From: Saprospiraceae bacterium | GTDB taxonomy: Bacteria; Bacteroidota; Bacteroidia; Chitinophagales; Saprospiraceae | Assembly (NCBI GenBank): GCA_016714785.1 | Contig: JADKCC010000002.1 | Location: 868,001 to 932,000, forward strand | Length of the DNA stretch: 64,000 nucleotides | Reading direction: 5' to 3' | Part shown: in pieces, positions 1 to 7,410 of the stretch | How positions within the stretch are numbered: position 1 is the stretch's first letter | Layout: the number at the start of each line of letters is the position of its first letter | The notes under the pieces: generated by a model | What the model was told of the DNA's origin: nothing | Databases searched by the model: none | Seen by the model: only the letters and a program-made list of their open reading frames with translations | Program-made: the position numbers and the translations under genes

Positions 1-453
1 TTACTTCAAGAAGAAATTGTTTTTGACCACTACTTCAGATGCTATTATCTAGCGGGTGATAGAGTACACATCATGCCTTATGAGCCACGCAACCCACATC
101 ATTTGAGATATGTTGTAGATAATCCAACCAAAGACAAAAAGCTTTTGGCCACTGTAGAGCAATATACCAAAACACTTTGTCATGGTTTAGGCTATGATTT
201 CAATACTGTAGAGTTTGCTGTGAGAGATGGTATTCCTATTGCGATTGACTTCTGTAATCCTGCTCCTGATGCTGATATTAATTCTGTTGGTCAAGCTAAT
301 TTTGACTGGATAGTAGAGAATGCAGCCAACATGGCAATAGAAAAAGCACAAAATCATAAAGCAAATCAGATGAATTTGACATGGGGTACGTTTATAAGTA
401 ATATATTTGCACCCGCTAAGAAGCCTGTAGCTAAAAAAGCAGCAGTCAAATAA
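1..453 (+). CDS. ATP-grasp (RimK/glutathione-synthase-like) ligase, C-terminal part
   Basis: The reading frame is open from base 1, so this is the 3' end of a gene that begins outside the window; the ATG at 73 is internal. The visible 150 residues look like the end of an ATP-grasp domain: a VEFAVRDG strand, then AIDFCNPAPDAD, where acidic/Asn residues usually bind the Mg-ATP metal ions. An Ala/Lys-rich tail (APAKKPVAKKAAVK) ends the protein. ATP-grasp enzymes join a carboxylate to an amine through an acylphosphate. The next gene, an amidotransferase, starts 30 bp downstream and the third overlaps it, so the three are probably one operon. Substrate unknown. Confidence 0.75.
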   Translation, partial: LLQEEIVFDHYFRCYYLAGDRVHIMPYEPRNPHHLRYVVDNPTKDKKLLATVEQYTKTLCHGLGYDFNTVEFAVRDGIPIAIDFCNPAPDADINSVGQANFDWIVENAANMAIEKAQNHKANQMNLTWGTFISNIFAPAKKPVAKKAAVK

Positions 454-483
454 GTAAAACCAACCGTTGATATTTACAAAGTC

Positions 484-1308
484 ATGGAAGACAAATTAAG
501 AATGGCAATACTCGATATGAATGAAGGCAGACCTAACCAAGGTATGCGTTGTATCAGAGATATTGCCGCTATGTATAGTAGTGCATTTGACATTGATGAG
601 TTTGATGTGAGAAGCAAAAATGAAGTCCCGGGCCTAGAATATGACGTGTATATATCTAGCGGTGGACCTGGCAATCCATTGGAAGGTAATGGCATTTGGG
701 ACAAGGCGTGGTATAATTTGGTTGGTGACTTGTGGGAGCACAACCTTGTCAATCCTCACGAAAAAAAGTATATGTTTTTTATATGTCACTCTTTTCAGAT
801 GGCTTGCAACTTTTTTGAGTTAGGGACCTTGGCTCCACGGAAATCCACTTCCTTCGGGATAATGCCTGTTCATTTGACCAAATTTGGTGAAAATGATCCT
901 ATATTTAAAATGCTTCCTGACCCACTTTATGCTGTAGATAGTAGAGATTTCCAATTGATACAACCAGACCTTGATGTATTTAGAATGCATGGTGCGAAGA
1001 TATTGGCATTAGAAAAAATAAGAACACATGTAGAGTATGAGCGCGCTATTATGGCCGTAAGATTTTCTGACGAGTTCATAGGTACACAGTTTCATCCAGA
1101 GGCTGACCCTATTGGTATGAAAATACATTTTGAGAAATCAGAAGTTAGAGAAAATGTCATTAAGAACTTTGGTCAAGAGAAATATGATACCATGATGGAC
1201 CACATAGATGATCCTGATAAAATAGAATTGACACACGATACGGTCTTACCATTGTTTATTGAAAATGCCATGAACTCTATTTACGAGAAAAATGCAGTAT
1301 TGGTATGA
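484..1308 (+). CDS. Class I glutamine amidotransferase-like protein
   Basis: 274 residues with a class I GATase layout: an SSGGPGNP oxyanion loop near residues 58-65, a nucleophile elbow FICHSFQ with Cys101, and a distal TQFHPEADP with His204 and Glu206, so the Cys-His-Glu triad is complete. Such domains release ammonia from glutamine or hydrolyse gamma-glutamyl bonds. No synthetase domain is fused. It lies between an ATP-grasp protein and an ATP-grasp-like protein and overlaps the latter by 4 nt (ATGA), so translation is probably coupled. A stand-alone gamma-glutamyl hydrolase (PuuD-like) is possible, but the context favours an amidotransferase serving the ligases. Confidence 0.8.
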   Translation: MEDKLRMAILDMNEGRPNQGMRCIRDIAAMYSSAFDIDEFDVRSKNEVPGLEYDVYISSGGPGNPLEGNGIWDKAWYNLVGDLWEHNLVNPHEKKYMFFICHSFQMACNFFELGTLAPRKSTSFGIMPVHLTKFGENDPIFKMLPDPLYAVDSRDFQLIQPDLDVFRMHGAKILALEKIRTHVEYERAIMAVRFSDEFIGTQFHPEADPIGMKIHFEKSEVRENVIKNFGQEKYDTMMDHIDDPDKIELTHDTVLPLFIENAMNSIYEKNAVLV

Positions 1309-2501
1309 TTGCAAAAGTAAGATCACAGTTTAATGCAGCTTTCACAGAGCAAAAATATCAAGACTTTTTAGAAAAAGTTACGGACGTTTACAATAATAAA
1401 CCATTATTTCGAGTAGCAGAGTCACCTTTTTTCATTCCTTCCATACTCAAAGATAGGCTTTTGGAAGCTTGTGATATGATCAAGGAAACTGTAGTAAGAG
1501 AAGATATCAAAACCATCACTCAAGGAGCTTTATATGACGAAAGTCTCATTGTACCCAATGAGGATGAACATACCACTTTCCTACAGATGGATTTTGGTGT
1601 TTGTTTGGATGAAAATGGAGATCCATTTCCGCAATTGATAGAAATACAAGGGTTTCCATCTGTATATTTCTTCCAATATATGGTAGCCGAGGTATATAAA
1701 GAGCATTATCAGTTGCCAGAAAATCTCACTTGTTTTTTTGATGGGAGAGATAGACCTTCTTACAAACAATTGATGTATGATATTATTGTGGGTACATCGG
1801 ACCCTAAAAATGTCATATTATTGGAAATAGAACCGGAAAAACAAACGACATATATTGACATGTTGAGCACATCAGTAGAGCTTGGCATTCCTGTAGTCTG
1901 TGTGACAGAAGTAGTCAAGGATGGCAATAAACTTTATTACTTAGATAATCTTGGGGGAAGAGTAGAAATACAAAAAATTTATAATCGAGTCATATTTGAT
2001 GAATTGTACCAAAGAACAGATCTTGAGATGCAGTTCAAATTTACAGATGATCTTGATGTTGAGTGGATAGGTCATCCCAATTGGTTTTACAGGATCAGTA
2101 AATACATCATGCCATACTTAAAAAATAAATATGTGCCTGACACTTACTTTCTCCACGAATTAACTGATATTCCTTTAGATCTCGAAAATTACGTGCTTAA
2201 GCCACTATTTTCATTTGCTGGTGCAGGAGTAATCATAGATGTAACCCGAGAAGATATAGACAAAATAGAAGATAAGTCCAATTATATCTTACAACGTAAA
2301 GTTACTTATGAACCTGTATTGAAATCTCCAAACGATCCAGTAAAAGTGGAAATTCGGATGCTTATGTTGTGGCCAAAAGATGTGGATAAACCATTTGTAG
2401 TGAACAATTTAGTTCGACTTTCTAAAGGGAAAATGATTGGTGTAAAATACAATAAAGACAAAGATTGGGTAGGAGGTAGTGTAGGCTTCTTTGAAGGTTA
2501 G
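1305..2501 (+). CDS. ATP-grasp-like hypothetical protein, third gene of amidotransferase operon
   Basis: 398 residues; the start overlaps the amidotransferase stop by 4 nt. No signal peptide or membrane segment. The region around residues 300-312 (YVLKPLFSFAGAG) resembles the nucleotide-binding Lys strand and Gly-rich loop of ATP-grasp folds. A downstream VEIRML and C-terminal NNLVRLSKGK plus DWVGGSVGFFEG resemble metal-site segments of circularly permuted or glutathionylspermidine-synthase-like ligases. The family name is not certain. With its neighbours it suggests two amide-bond-forming enzymes and one ammonia donor or gamma-glutamyl hydrolase acting on one unknown metabolite or peptide. 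Confidence 0.6.
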   Translation: MIAKVRSQFNAAFTEQKYQDFLEKVTDVYNNKPLFRVAESPFFIPSILKDRLLEACDMIKETVVREDIKTITQGALYDESLIVPNEDEHTTFLQMDFGVCLDENGDPFPQLIEIQGFPSVYFFQYMVAEVYKEHYQLPENLTCFFDGRDRPSYKQLMYDIIVGTSDPKNVILLEIEPEKQTTYIDMLSTSVELGIPVVCVTEVVKDGNKLYYLDNLGGRVEIQKIYNRVIFDELYQRTDLEMQFKFTDDLDVEWIGHPNWFYRISKYIMPYLKNKYVPDTYFLHELTDIPLDLENYVLKPLFSFAGAGVIIDVTREDIDKIEDKSNYILQRKVTYEPVLKSPNDPVKVEIRMLMLWPKDVDKPFVVNNLVRLSKGKMIGVKYNKDKDWVGGSVGFFEG

Positions 2502-2573
2502 CATTTACATCCTTCCTTATTTTCGGATTTATACAATGCCTTTTCTTATTTCTGGTTACCTAATTTTCATAAA

Positions 2574-3341
2574 ATGGATCACGCAATAAAAGACCTAAGA
2601 CTGGCTGTACTCATAGATGCGGATAATGTTCCTTATGCGAATGTAAAAGAAATGCTCGAAGAAATTGCCAAGTTTGGTGTACCGACATTCAAAAGAATCT
2701 ATGCAGATTGGACCAAACCTACAGTGAGTGGATGGAAAAAGGTACTACTAGAAAATGCTATTACACCTGTACAGCAATACAGTTACTCTTCTGGCAAAAA
2801 CTCCAGTGATAGTGCTATGATCATTGATGCCATGGATATATTGTACTCTGGCAAAGTCGATGGTTTTTGTATCGTATCAAGTGATAGTGATTTTACTAGA
2901 TTGGCTATAAGATTGCGAGAAGCAGGAATGAAAGTGATAGGTATTGGCGAAAAGAAAACACTTAAACCTTTTATTACAGCTTGCGATAAATTCATTTATA
3001 TAGAGATTCTGGGTGTCGAAGAAGAGGAAGTTCCTATCAAGAATGAGAGTAAACCTAGCCGTCCTAACAAGCAAAAAGCACCTAAATCAGTTGATCTTGT
3101 TAATAAAGAACTAATCAAACTTTTGACAGATAGTATTTCTGACCTGGCAGATGAAAGTGGTTGGGCATTCCTCGGTGAATTGGGTAATTTATTACTAAAG
3201 AAAAAAACAGATTTTGATCCGCGCAATTACGGCTTTCAGAAGATGCTGCCATTGATCAAAAGTACGAATCAATTTGAGATAGATGAGCGCGTGACAGGTA
3301 AAAACAATATACGTCACATTTATATTAGGATTAAACTATAG
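2574..3341 (+). CDS. NYN-domain protein with C-terminal OST-HTH/LOTUS domain
   Basis: 255 residues. Residues 8-148 form a NYN (LabA/PIN-like) nuclease domain: VLIDADNVP (Asp15, Asp17), SGKNSSDSAMIIDAMD (Asp79, Asp85) and VSSDSDF (Asp104, Asp106) supply the acidic cluster expected to bind metal. A basic linker (SRPNKQKAP) leads to residues ~175-255, which resemble an OST-HTH/LOTUS domain (GWAFLGELGNLLLKK, DFDPRNYGFQKMLPLI), an RNA-binding fold. The combination is typical of bacterial NYN-LOTUS proteins thought to act on RNA; the target is unknown. It is transcribed alone and followed by the repeat-rich tract. Confidence 0.85.
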   Translation: MDHAIKDLRLAVLIDADNVPYANVKEMLEEIAKFGVPTFKRIYADWTKPTVSGWKKVLLENAITPVQQYSYSSGKNSSDSAMIIDAMDILYSGKVDGFCIVSSDSDFTRLAIRLREAGMKVIGIGEKKTLKPFITACDKFIYIEILGVEEEEVPIKNESKPSRPNKQKAPKSVDLVNKELIKLLTDSISDLADESGWAFLGELGNLLLKKKTDFDPRNYGFQKMLPLIKSTNQFEIDERVTGKNNIRHIYIRIKL

Positions 3342-3553
3342 AGCATCAGGAGAATTAATTAGGTTAGCTGTACTTTCTCATTTCGAAGTATTAGTCGTTC
3401 AAATCATTCAATTCATTTTGATTTAAAATTACTTTATTTAGTTATTATATCTAAATCATTGTAGCGAATATTTTTTCAATTTTCGCACCAATATATAAAA
3501 ATGTCGTATATTGCGACGTTATTATGTCGTATAATACGTCTCTTGTAACAACC

Positions 3554-3722
3554 GAACACTTGAACAACCGAATGACGAACAATGAACATTTGAATAATCG
3601 AATGACGAACACTTGAACAATGAACATTTGAATGACGAACACTTGAACAATGAATAATCGAATGACGAACAACCGAACATTTGAACAATCGGATGACGAA
3701 CAATGAACATTCGAATGACGAA
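3554..3722. repeat. Short-word repeat array upstream of four-helix-bundle gene
   Basis: About 22 consecutive 7-8 bp words that nearly all begin with GAA: GAACACTT, GAACAACC, GAATGAC, GAACAAT, GAACATTT, GAATAATC, in varied order. The array ends 12 bp before the ATG of the four-helix-bundle gene. Related words return at the end of that gene, partly as reverse complement. Short reading frames exist on the minus strand across the array but are only translations of the repeat. The rest of the gap (3342-3553) shows no gene. Confidence 0.85.
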
Positions 3723-3733
3723 AATTTTTTAAA

Positions 3734-4216
3734 ATGGAAATTAAAAAAAGATTTGATAATATTCCAATATTAGTGAGATTTAAAAAATGGTGCTATTCTT
3801 GTCTTGACATAGTAAAGTCTTTAGAGTATAATAATGAAAATAAGGTAATCATAAATCAAGTGGTACGTTCCGCCACAAGTTCTTACATGAATTATCGAAC
3901 GGTCAATAGAGCTAAATCAAAAGCAGATATGATCAATAAACTCAAGATCGTTGAGGAAGAAACCGATGAGACCATCGGATGGTTAGAAATGATTCAAAAT
4001 AGAAATAGTACAAACACTTCTTATGTGCGTAAAGAAGCAGATGAACTGCTAAGAATTGTGGTATCGTCTATCGTAACATTAAGGAAAAACGACTCGAACA
4101 ATCGAACAATGAACAACCGAACAATGAACTCTTCGTTCAGATTGTTCAAATCATTCTTCGTTCAGATTATTCAAATTATTCTTCGTTCAGATTATTCAAA
4201 TTATTCAAATCATTAA
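3734..4216 (+). CDS. Four-helix-bundle (23S rRNA IVS / Avd-like) protein with repeat-encoded tail
   Basis: 160 residues. Residues 1-118 match the four-helix-bundle family first seen in 23S rRNA intervening sequences and related to Avd of diversity-generating retroelements: an N-terminal FKKWCYSCLDIVKSL helix, the motif IINQVVRSATSSYMNYRT, then KLKIVEEETDETIGWLEMI and a last helix ELLRIVVSSIVTLRK. The family is normally ~115-125 residues. The last ~40 residues (NRTMNNRTMN and a Phe/Ile-rich stretch) are translated from repeat arrays, so the native stop has been lost or replaced. No reverse transcriptase is nearby, so a DGR is not supported. dinB begins 5 nt after the stop. Confidence 0.75.
   Translation: MEIKKRFDNIPILVRFKKWCYSCLDIVKSLEYNNENKVIINQVVRSATSSYMNYRTVNRAKSKADMINKLKIVEEETDETIGWLEMIQNRNSTNTSYVRKEADELLRIVVSSIVTLRKNDSNNRTMNNRTMNSSFRLFKSFFVQIIQIILRSDYSNYSNH
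4090..4214. repeat. Downstream repeat arm with three 25-bp tandem units
   Basis: 4090-4130 carries the same GAACAAT/GAACAACC words as the upstream array in the same orientation. 4131-4205 is three tandem 25-bp units (CTTCGTTCAGATTATTCAAA plus TTATT), two identical and one with small changes, followed by a partial unit. Read as reverse complement, the units give TTTGAATAATC and GAACGAA words, matching the upstream array, so the two flanks can pair. The whole tract lies within the 3' end of the four-helix-bundle reading frame. Confidence 0.85.
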
Positions 4217-4220
4217 TAAC

Positions 4221-5408
4221 ATGTACGATCGCGCCATCCTCCATCTAGATCTCGACTCCTTCTTCGTATCGGTCGAGTGTCTCAAAAACAGTAGCTTGCT
4301 TGGCAAACCGATTCTCATAGGCGGTACATCCAATCGTGGAGTCGTAGCTTCATGCAGCTATGAAGCACGTCGATTCGGTGTACACTCGGCTATGCCTATG
4401 AAAATGGCACTTCGGCTTTGTCCGCAAGCCACCATTATCAAAGGAGATATGGACAGTTATACTAAATATTCGGGCATCGTCACTGACATCATTGCCGAGG
4501 ATGCGCCTGTGTATGAGAAGGCATCTATTGATGAGTTTTATCTTGATCTCACGGGTATGGATCGTCATTTCGGATGCTTCAAGTGGTCATCAGAGTTGCG
4601 TCAGAAAGTGATCAAGGAGTCAGGACTGCCCATCTCCTTCGGTCTATCTATCAATAAAACAGTCTCTAAAGTTGGCACCGGCGAGGCTAAACCTAATGGA
4701 ACCAAATACGTACCCAATGGCGAAGAAAAGGGATTTCTCGCACCGCTGCCCGTAGGCAAGATACCCGGTGTAGGCGATCAAACGCACAAGAAGCTCAACT
4801 TTATGGGTGTACGTACCATAGACACACTCAGTCAGATCCCCATCCGTCTGCTCGAGCGAGAATTCGGCAAGCCAGGTCGCACGTTATGGGAAAAAGCCAA
4901 TGCCATCGATACCACACCCATCGTACCTTACCATGAACAAAAGTCGATGTCTAAGGAGCGAACCTTTATGGAAGACACTCTGGATGTCATGATGATGAAG
5001 CACCTACTGCTCGACATGGCAGATAAACTATCATTTGAACTCCGTGCATCTGGCAAACTCGCATCTACCATCACCGTCAAGATCCGATACGCAGACTTCA
5101 ATACCTATACCAAACAAAAAAACATCTCCTACACGGCCAATGATCGACTCCTCGGTCAGCACGTGCTCGATCTATTCGACAAGGTATATGAGCGCCGGCA
5201 ACTCATCCGTCTCATCGGTGTAAAGTACAGCGGACTTGTACAAGGCAGCTATCAGATCAATCTATTCGACGATACTATGGAGCACATCCACCTCATGCAG
5301 CAGATGGATAGAATTAGAAGACGCTTTGGTGCAGATGCCATCATGCGGGCGAGTGGATTGGTGAAGGCGAAGGTGCTGCGGGATCAATTGCCAGTGGATG
5401 GAGGATGA
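4221..5408 (+). CDS. dinB: DNA polymerase IV (Y-family translesion polymerase)
   Basis: 395 residues, full length for DinB. Palm motif HLDLDSFFVSVE near the start supplies the first catalytic Asp (Asp10, with Asp12), SCSYEARRFGV is the fingers motif, and ASIDEFYLDLTG the second acidic pair. A helix-hairpin-helix (KIPGVGDQTHKKL) and a little-finger domain follow. It performs error-prone synthesis past damaged bases. Base composition is visibly richer in G+C than the neighbours, with runs of C-ending codons. Its last 25 bp overlap the end of the convergent ATPase gene on the other strand. Confidence 0.95.
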   Translation: MYDRAILHLDLDSFFVSVECLKNSSLLGKPILIGGTSNRGVVASCSYEARRFGVHSAMPMKMALRLCPQATIIKGDMDSYTKYSGIVTDIIAEDAPVYEKASIDEFYLDLTGMDRHFGCFKWSSELRQKVIKESGLPISFGLSINKTVSKVGTGEAKPNGTKYVPNGEEKGFLAPLPVGKIPGVGDQTHKKLNFMGVRTIDTLSQIPIRLLEREFGKPGRTLWEKANAIDTTPIVPYHEQKSMSKERTFMEDTLDVMMMKHLLLDMADKLSFELRASGKLASTITVKIRYADFNTYTKQKNISYTANDRLLGQHVLDLFDKVYERRQLIRLIGVKYSGLVQGSYQINLFDDTMEHIHLMQQMDRIRRRFGADAIMRASGLVKAKVLRDQLPVDGG

Positions 5409-6403
5409 AAGTTCAGTTGTATTGTGGAATTGACGTAAGACCAACTACCTTCTACTTCCCAAGGCTTAGAATCACTGATCAAAATCTCCAAAAAGTTATT
5501 GTAATCAAAAGATATGGTATTAGTGTCAGTTATTCTTTCGCTCAAAACAGGAATATTTTCTCCATAAGCGTACGATATTACATAAGGAATTTGGCACTTA
5601 TCGATGTAATTATCAAGATGGCATACATCTAGGTGATAGATTTCTTTAAATAAACGTTCAAATCTTGTTTGATGAAAATCTCTCCAAGTCTTCTGGTCCG
5701 CATGGTTGGTACTTTTTTCGATTCGGGAGGGAAGTGGGTAGATTTTTAAATCTCGTTCATCAAATGAGTTGATTCGATACTCAAAAGACTGCTGAGCGAC
5801 TTTGAGTACACCATTAAGGTTCTGTTTGTTTAACACATATACCAAAACCAGTTTGGATGGCATCAACATAGTCGAAATACCTGCTGTATCTGCTAATCCT
5901 GTTCTCGAATCTATCAAAATATATTCATATCGACTTTCTAAATGATAAGCCATAGATCTAAAAAGAGCAGGTGTGTCTTTGTAAATCTGCATCCAATCAA
6001 TACTTGACATTCTATCTGAATATGAGTCATCAAATTTTCCTGCTTTGATGATGTCTAAAACCACTTTTTTATCTTTACCTAATTTTAGGTCTTTTTTAAT
6101 AAATTTACTGATAATCGATGCAATATGAGGTTGAATTTCTTCTTCAAAATTAAGATTTTTCTTTTTTATGTCTTTTTGCATTTGGACGACAAAATCAACC
6201 AACCCTAGGTCCCTATCTTTAATTTGACCATTGAAAAATGAATGTAGTCCTGGCGCCTCTAAATCCCAATCGATAATCAAAACTTTTTTCCCTTTTAAAG
6301 CTAACAGACATGCTGTATTGATCAAAGCCATACTACGTCCCACTCCACCTTTATAAGAATAAAATGTGATTGTTTCACCTTTATGCTCAAATATATCTTT
6401 CAT
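5384..6403 (-). CDS. KGGVGR-motif ParA/MinD-like P-loop ATPase, partner of TIR protein
   Basis: 339 residues. The deviant Walker A motif YKGGVGRSMALIN near residues 17-30 has the KGGVGR form instead of the KGGVGKT of ParA/MinD. Walker A' aspartates follow in IDWDLEAPGLHSF (WDLEAPG is typical of this branch), and YEYILIDSRTGLADTAG is the Walker B/switch region. The ATG lies 1 nt after the TIR stop (TAA-A-ATG), so the two are almost certainly translated together. Members of this class are often found beside TIR or other effector domains in bacteria. A role as sensor or scaffold that gates the TIR enzyme is inference. The last ~8 codons lie inside the end of dinB. Confidence 0.8.
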   Translation of the reverse strand: MKDIFEHKGETITFYSYKGGVGRSMALINTACLLALKGKKVLIIDWDLEAPGLHSFFNGQIKDRDLGLVDFVVQMQKDIKKKNLNFEEEIQPHIASIISKFIKKDLKLGKDKKVVLDIIKAGKFDDSYSDRMSSIDWMQIYKDTPALFRSMAYHLESRYEYILIDSRTGLADTAGISTMLMPSKLVLVYVLNKQNLNGVLKVAQQSFEYRINSFDERDLKIYPLPSRIEKSTNHADQKTWRDFHQTRFERLFKEIYHLDVCHLDNYIDKCQIPYVISYAYGENIPVLSERITDTNTISFDYNNFLEILISDSKPWEVEGSWSYVNSTIQLNFHPPSTGN

Positions 6404-6404
6404 T

Positions 6405-7049
6405 TTACTTAAGTTTTGGAAGGGTTTGTGATTCTGCGACTTTTGCCTTCATTTTTTGTTCTTGTACCCATTCTTTTATCGCATCATCATTTGGTATTTC
6501 GAGATTTTCTATGATCATTTCAATATCAGGATTTTTTAATTCTGCTATCAACTTATAATTTTCAAATAAAGTATCATGTATTTGTTGTTGAAGTCTTGTA
6601 ATCTCATTCGTCCTAATATTGTTGTTTATTTCTGTTTCATATTCATTCAGAAAAATAGCGTTTTTCGTGTTTATTTGATTTGGCAAAGCTGAAACTGGAC
6701 CGCGATATATCAGTGGAAAAATAAAACACCATTCTTGATTACTTAAATGTGTACGAATAGCATTCTCAAATTGAATAGCCCTAAAGATTTCTTTTGCACA
6801 CCAAAGATTTTCTGTATGCAGATAATGCGGTGTTAATATAAGGATAAATGAATATGAATTGGTAATAGCTGGATAGATAACTCTATCGAATTCTTGTCCC
6901 CAATGAATACTGTCTTCGTCAAAAAACACACTAGGAATGTTAGTAGCATTTGAACCTTCAGTTTGAATAATGTCTCTTAAGTTACGCATAAATAACCTTT
7001 GACCTTGATTACGTCGGTAACTAAAAAATGAAGAGTATTCAAATGCCAT
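6405..7049 (-). CDS. TIR-domain protein, predicted NADase effector
   Basis: 214 residues. TIR fold over residues ~3-150: YSSFFSYRR is box 1, VFFDEDSIHWGQEF the BB-loop region, SYSFILILTPHYL the central strand, and LWCAKEIFRAI the alpha-C helix, where Glu87 occupies the position of the catalytic glutamate (WCxxE) of NAD-cleaving TIRs. Residues 150-214 form a charged helical tail (IMKN-free, rich in Glu/Gln/Lys) that could contact the partner. It is first of a two-gene unit with the KGGVGR ATPase. NAD+ cleavage or signal production during phage infection is known for several TIR systems; applying it here is inference. Confidence 0.85.
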   Translation of the reverse strand: MAFEYSSFFSYRRNQGQRLFMRNLRDIIQTEGSNATNIPSVFFDEDSIHWGQEFDRVIYPAITNSYSFILILTPHYLHTENLWCAKEIFRAIQFENAIRTHLSNQEWCFIFPLIYRGPVSALPNQINTKNAIFLNEYETEINNNIRTNEITRLQQQIHDTLFENYKLIAELKNPDIEMIIENLEIPNDDAIKEWVQEQKMKAKVAESQTLPKLK

Positions 7050-7410
7050 GCTAAGAAAAATATATTACTATATTATACTTCAACAAATGTACCATATTTT
7101 TAGTTTTATGAAGTACTTTAGATTTCTGTTTTTATGATTATTCGACCTTGTCATAATTGTGCTTGCTTTATTAGACCATATTTCTAAATTCGCACTTATT
7201 CACAAAAAGTGCGAATAAGAGGGTAGATTTTACTACAAAATTAGGCCGTTAAAATATGCAAAACCACTACTGAAAATGAAATAATATCAAAACCTTTCCC
7301 GATTTAATTTTTTTTGACTGCAAATATTTAATTTGGTATGATATTAGCTATAATTATAATGTGATCATTTTCTTAATCTGATTATTTTTTAGTTTTAAAG
7401 ATCCTAAGAT
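7050..7410. other. Divergent intergenic region
   Basis: 361 bp between two diverging starts, with no gene. It holds the palindrome at 7189-7215 and a TACATTTG (-7-like) on the minus strand at 7084-7091 facing the TIR gene, without a clear -33 TTTG. Confidence 0.6.
7189..7215. promoter_or_regulatory. 9-bp perfect inverted repeat between TIR operon and T9SS cargo gene
   Basis: Arms TTCGCACTT and AAGTGCGAA with a 9-nt spacer. It lies between two divergently transcribed units, so it does not fit a terminator for either one and no T-run follows. An operator for a dimeric regulator or an RNA hairpin in a long leader are both possible. Confidence 0.45.

Noticed and set aside
3451..3710. Three overlapping minus-strand frames of 62-75 codons over the repeat array
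   Set aside because: They are translations of the short-word repeat (Phe/Val/Ile periodic), with no independent support.
3554..4214. CRISPR array
   Set aside because: Words are 7-8 bp and 25 bp without unique spacers, and no cas genes are present.
3734..4216. Diversity-generating retroelement (Avd homologue)
   Set aside because: No reverse transcriptase, template or variable repeat is found nearby; family membership alone is not enough.
5772..5784. Classical ParA partition gene (parAB, parS)
   Set aside because: The ATPase has KGGVGR instead of KGGVGKT, no parB follows, and it is coupled to a TIR gene.
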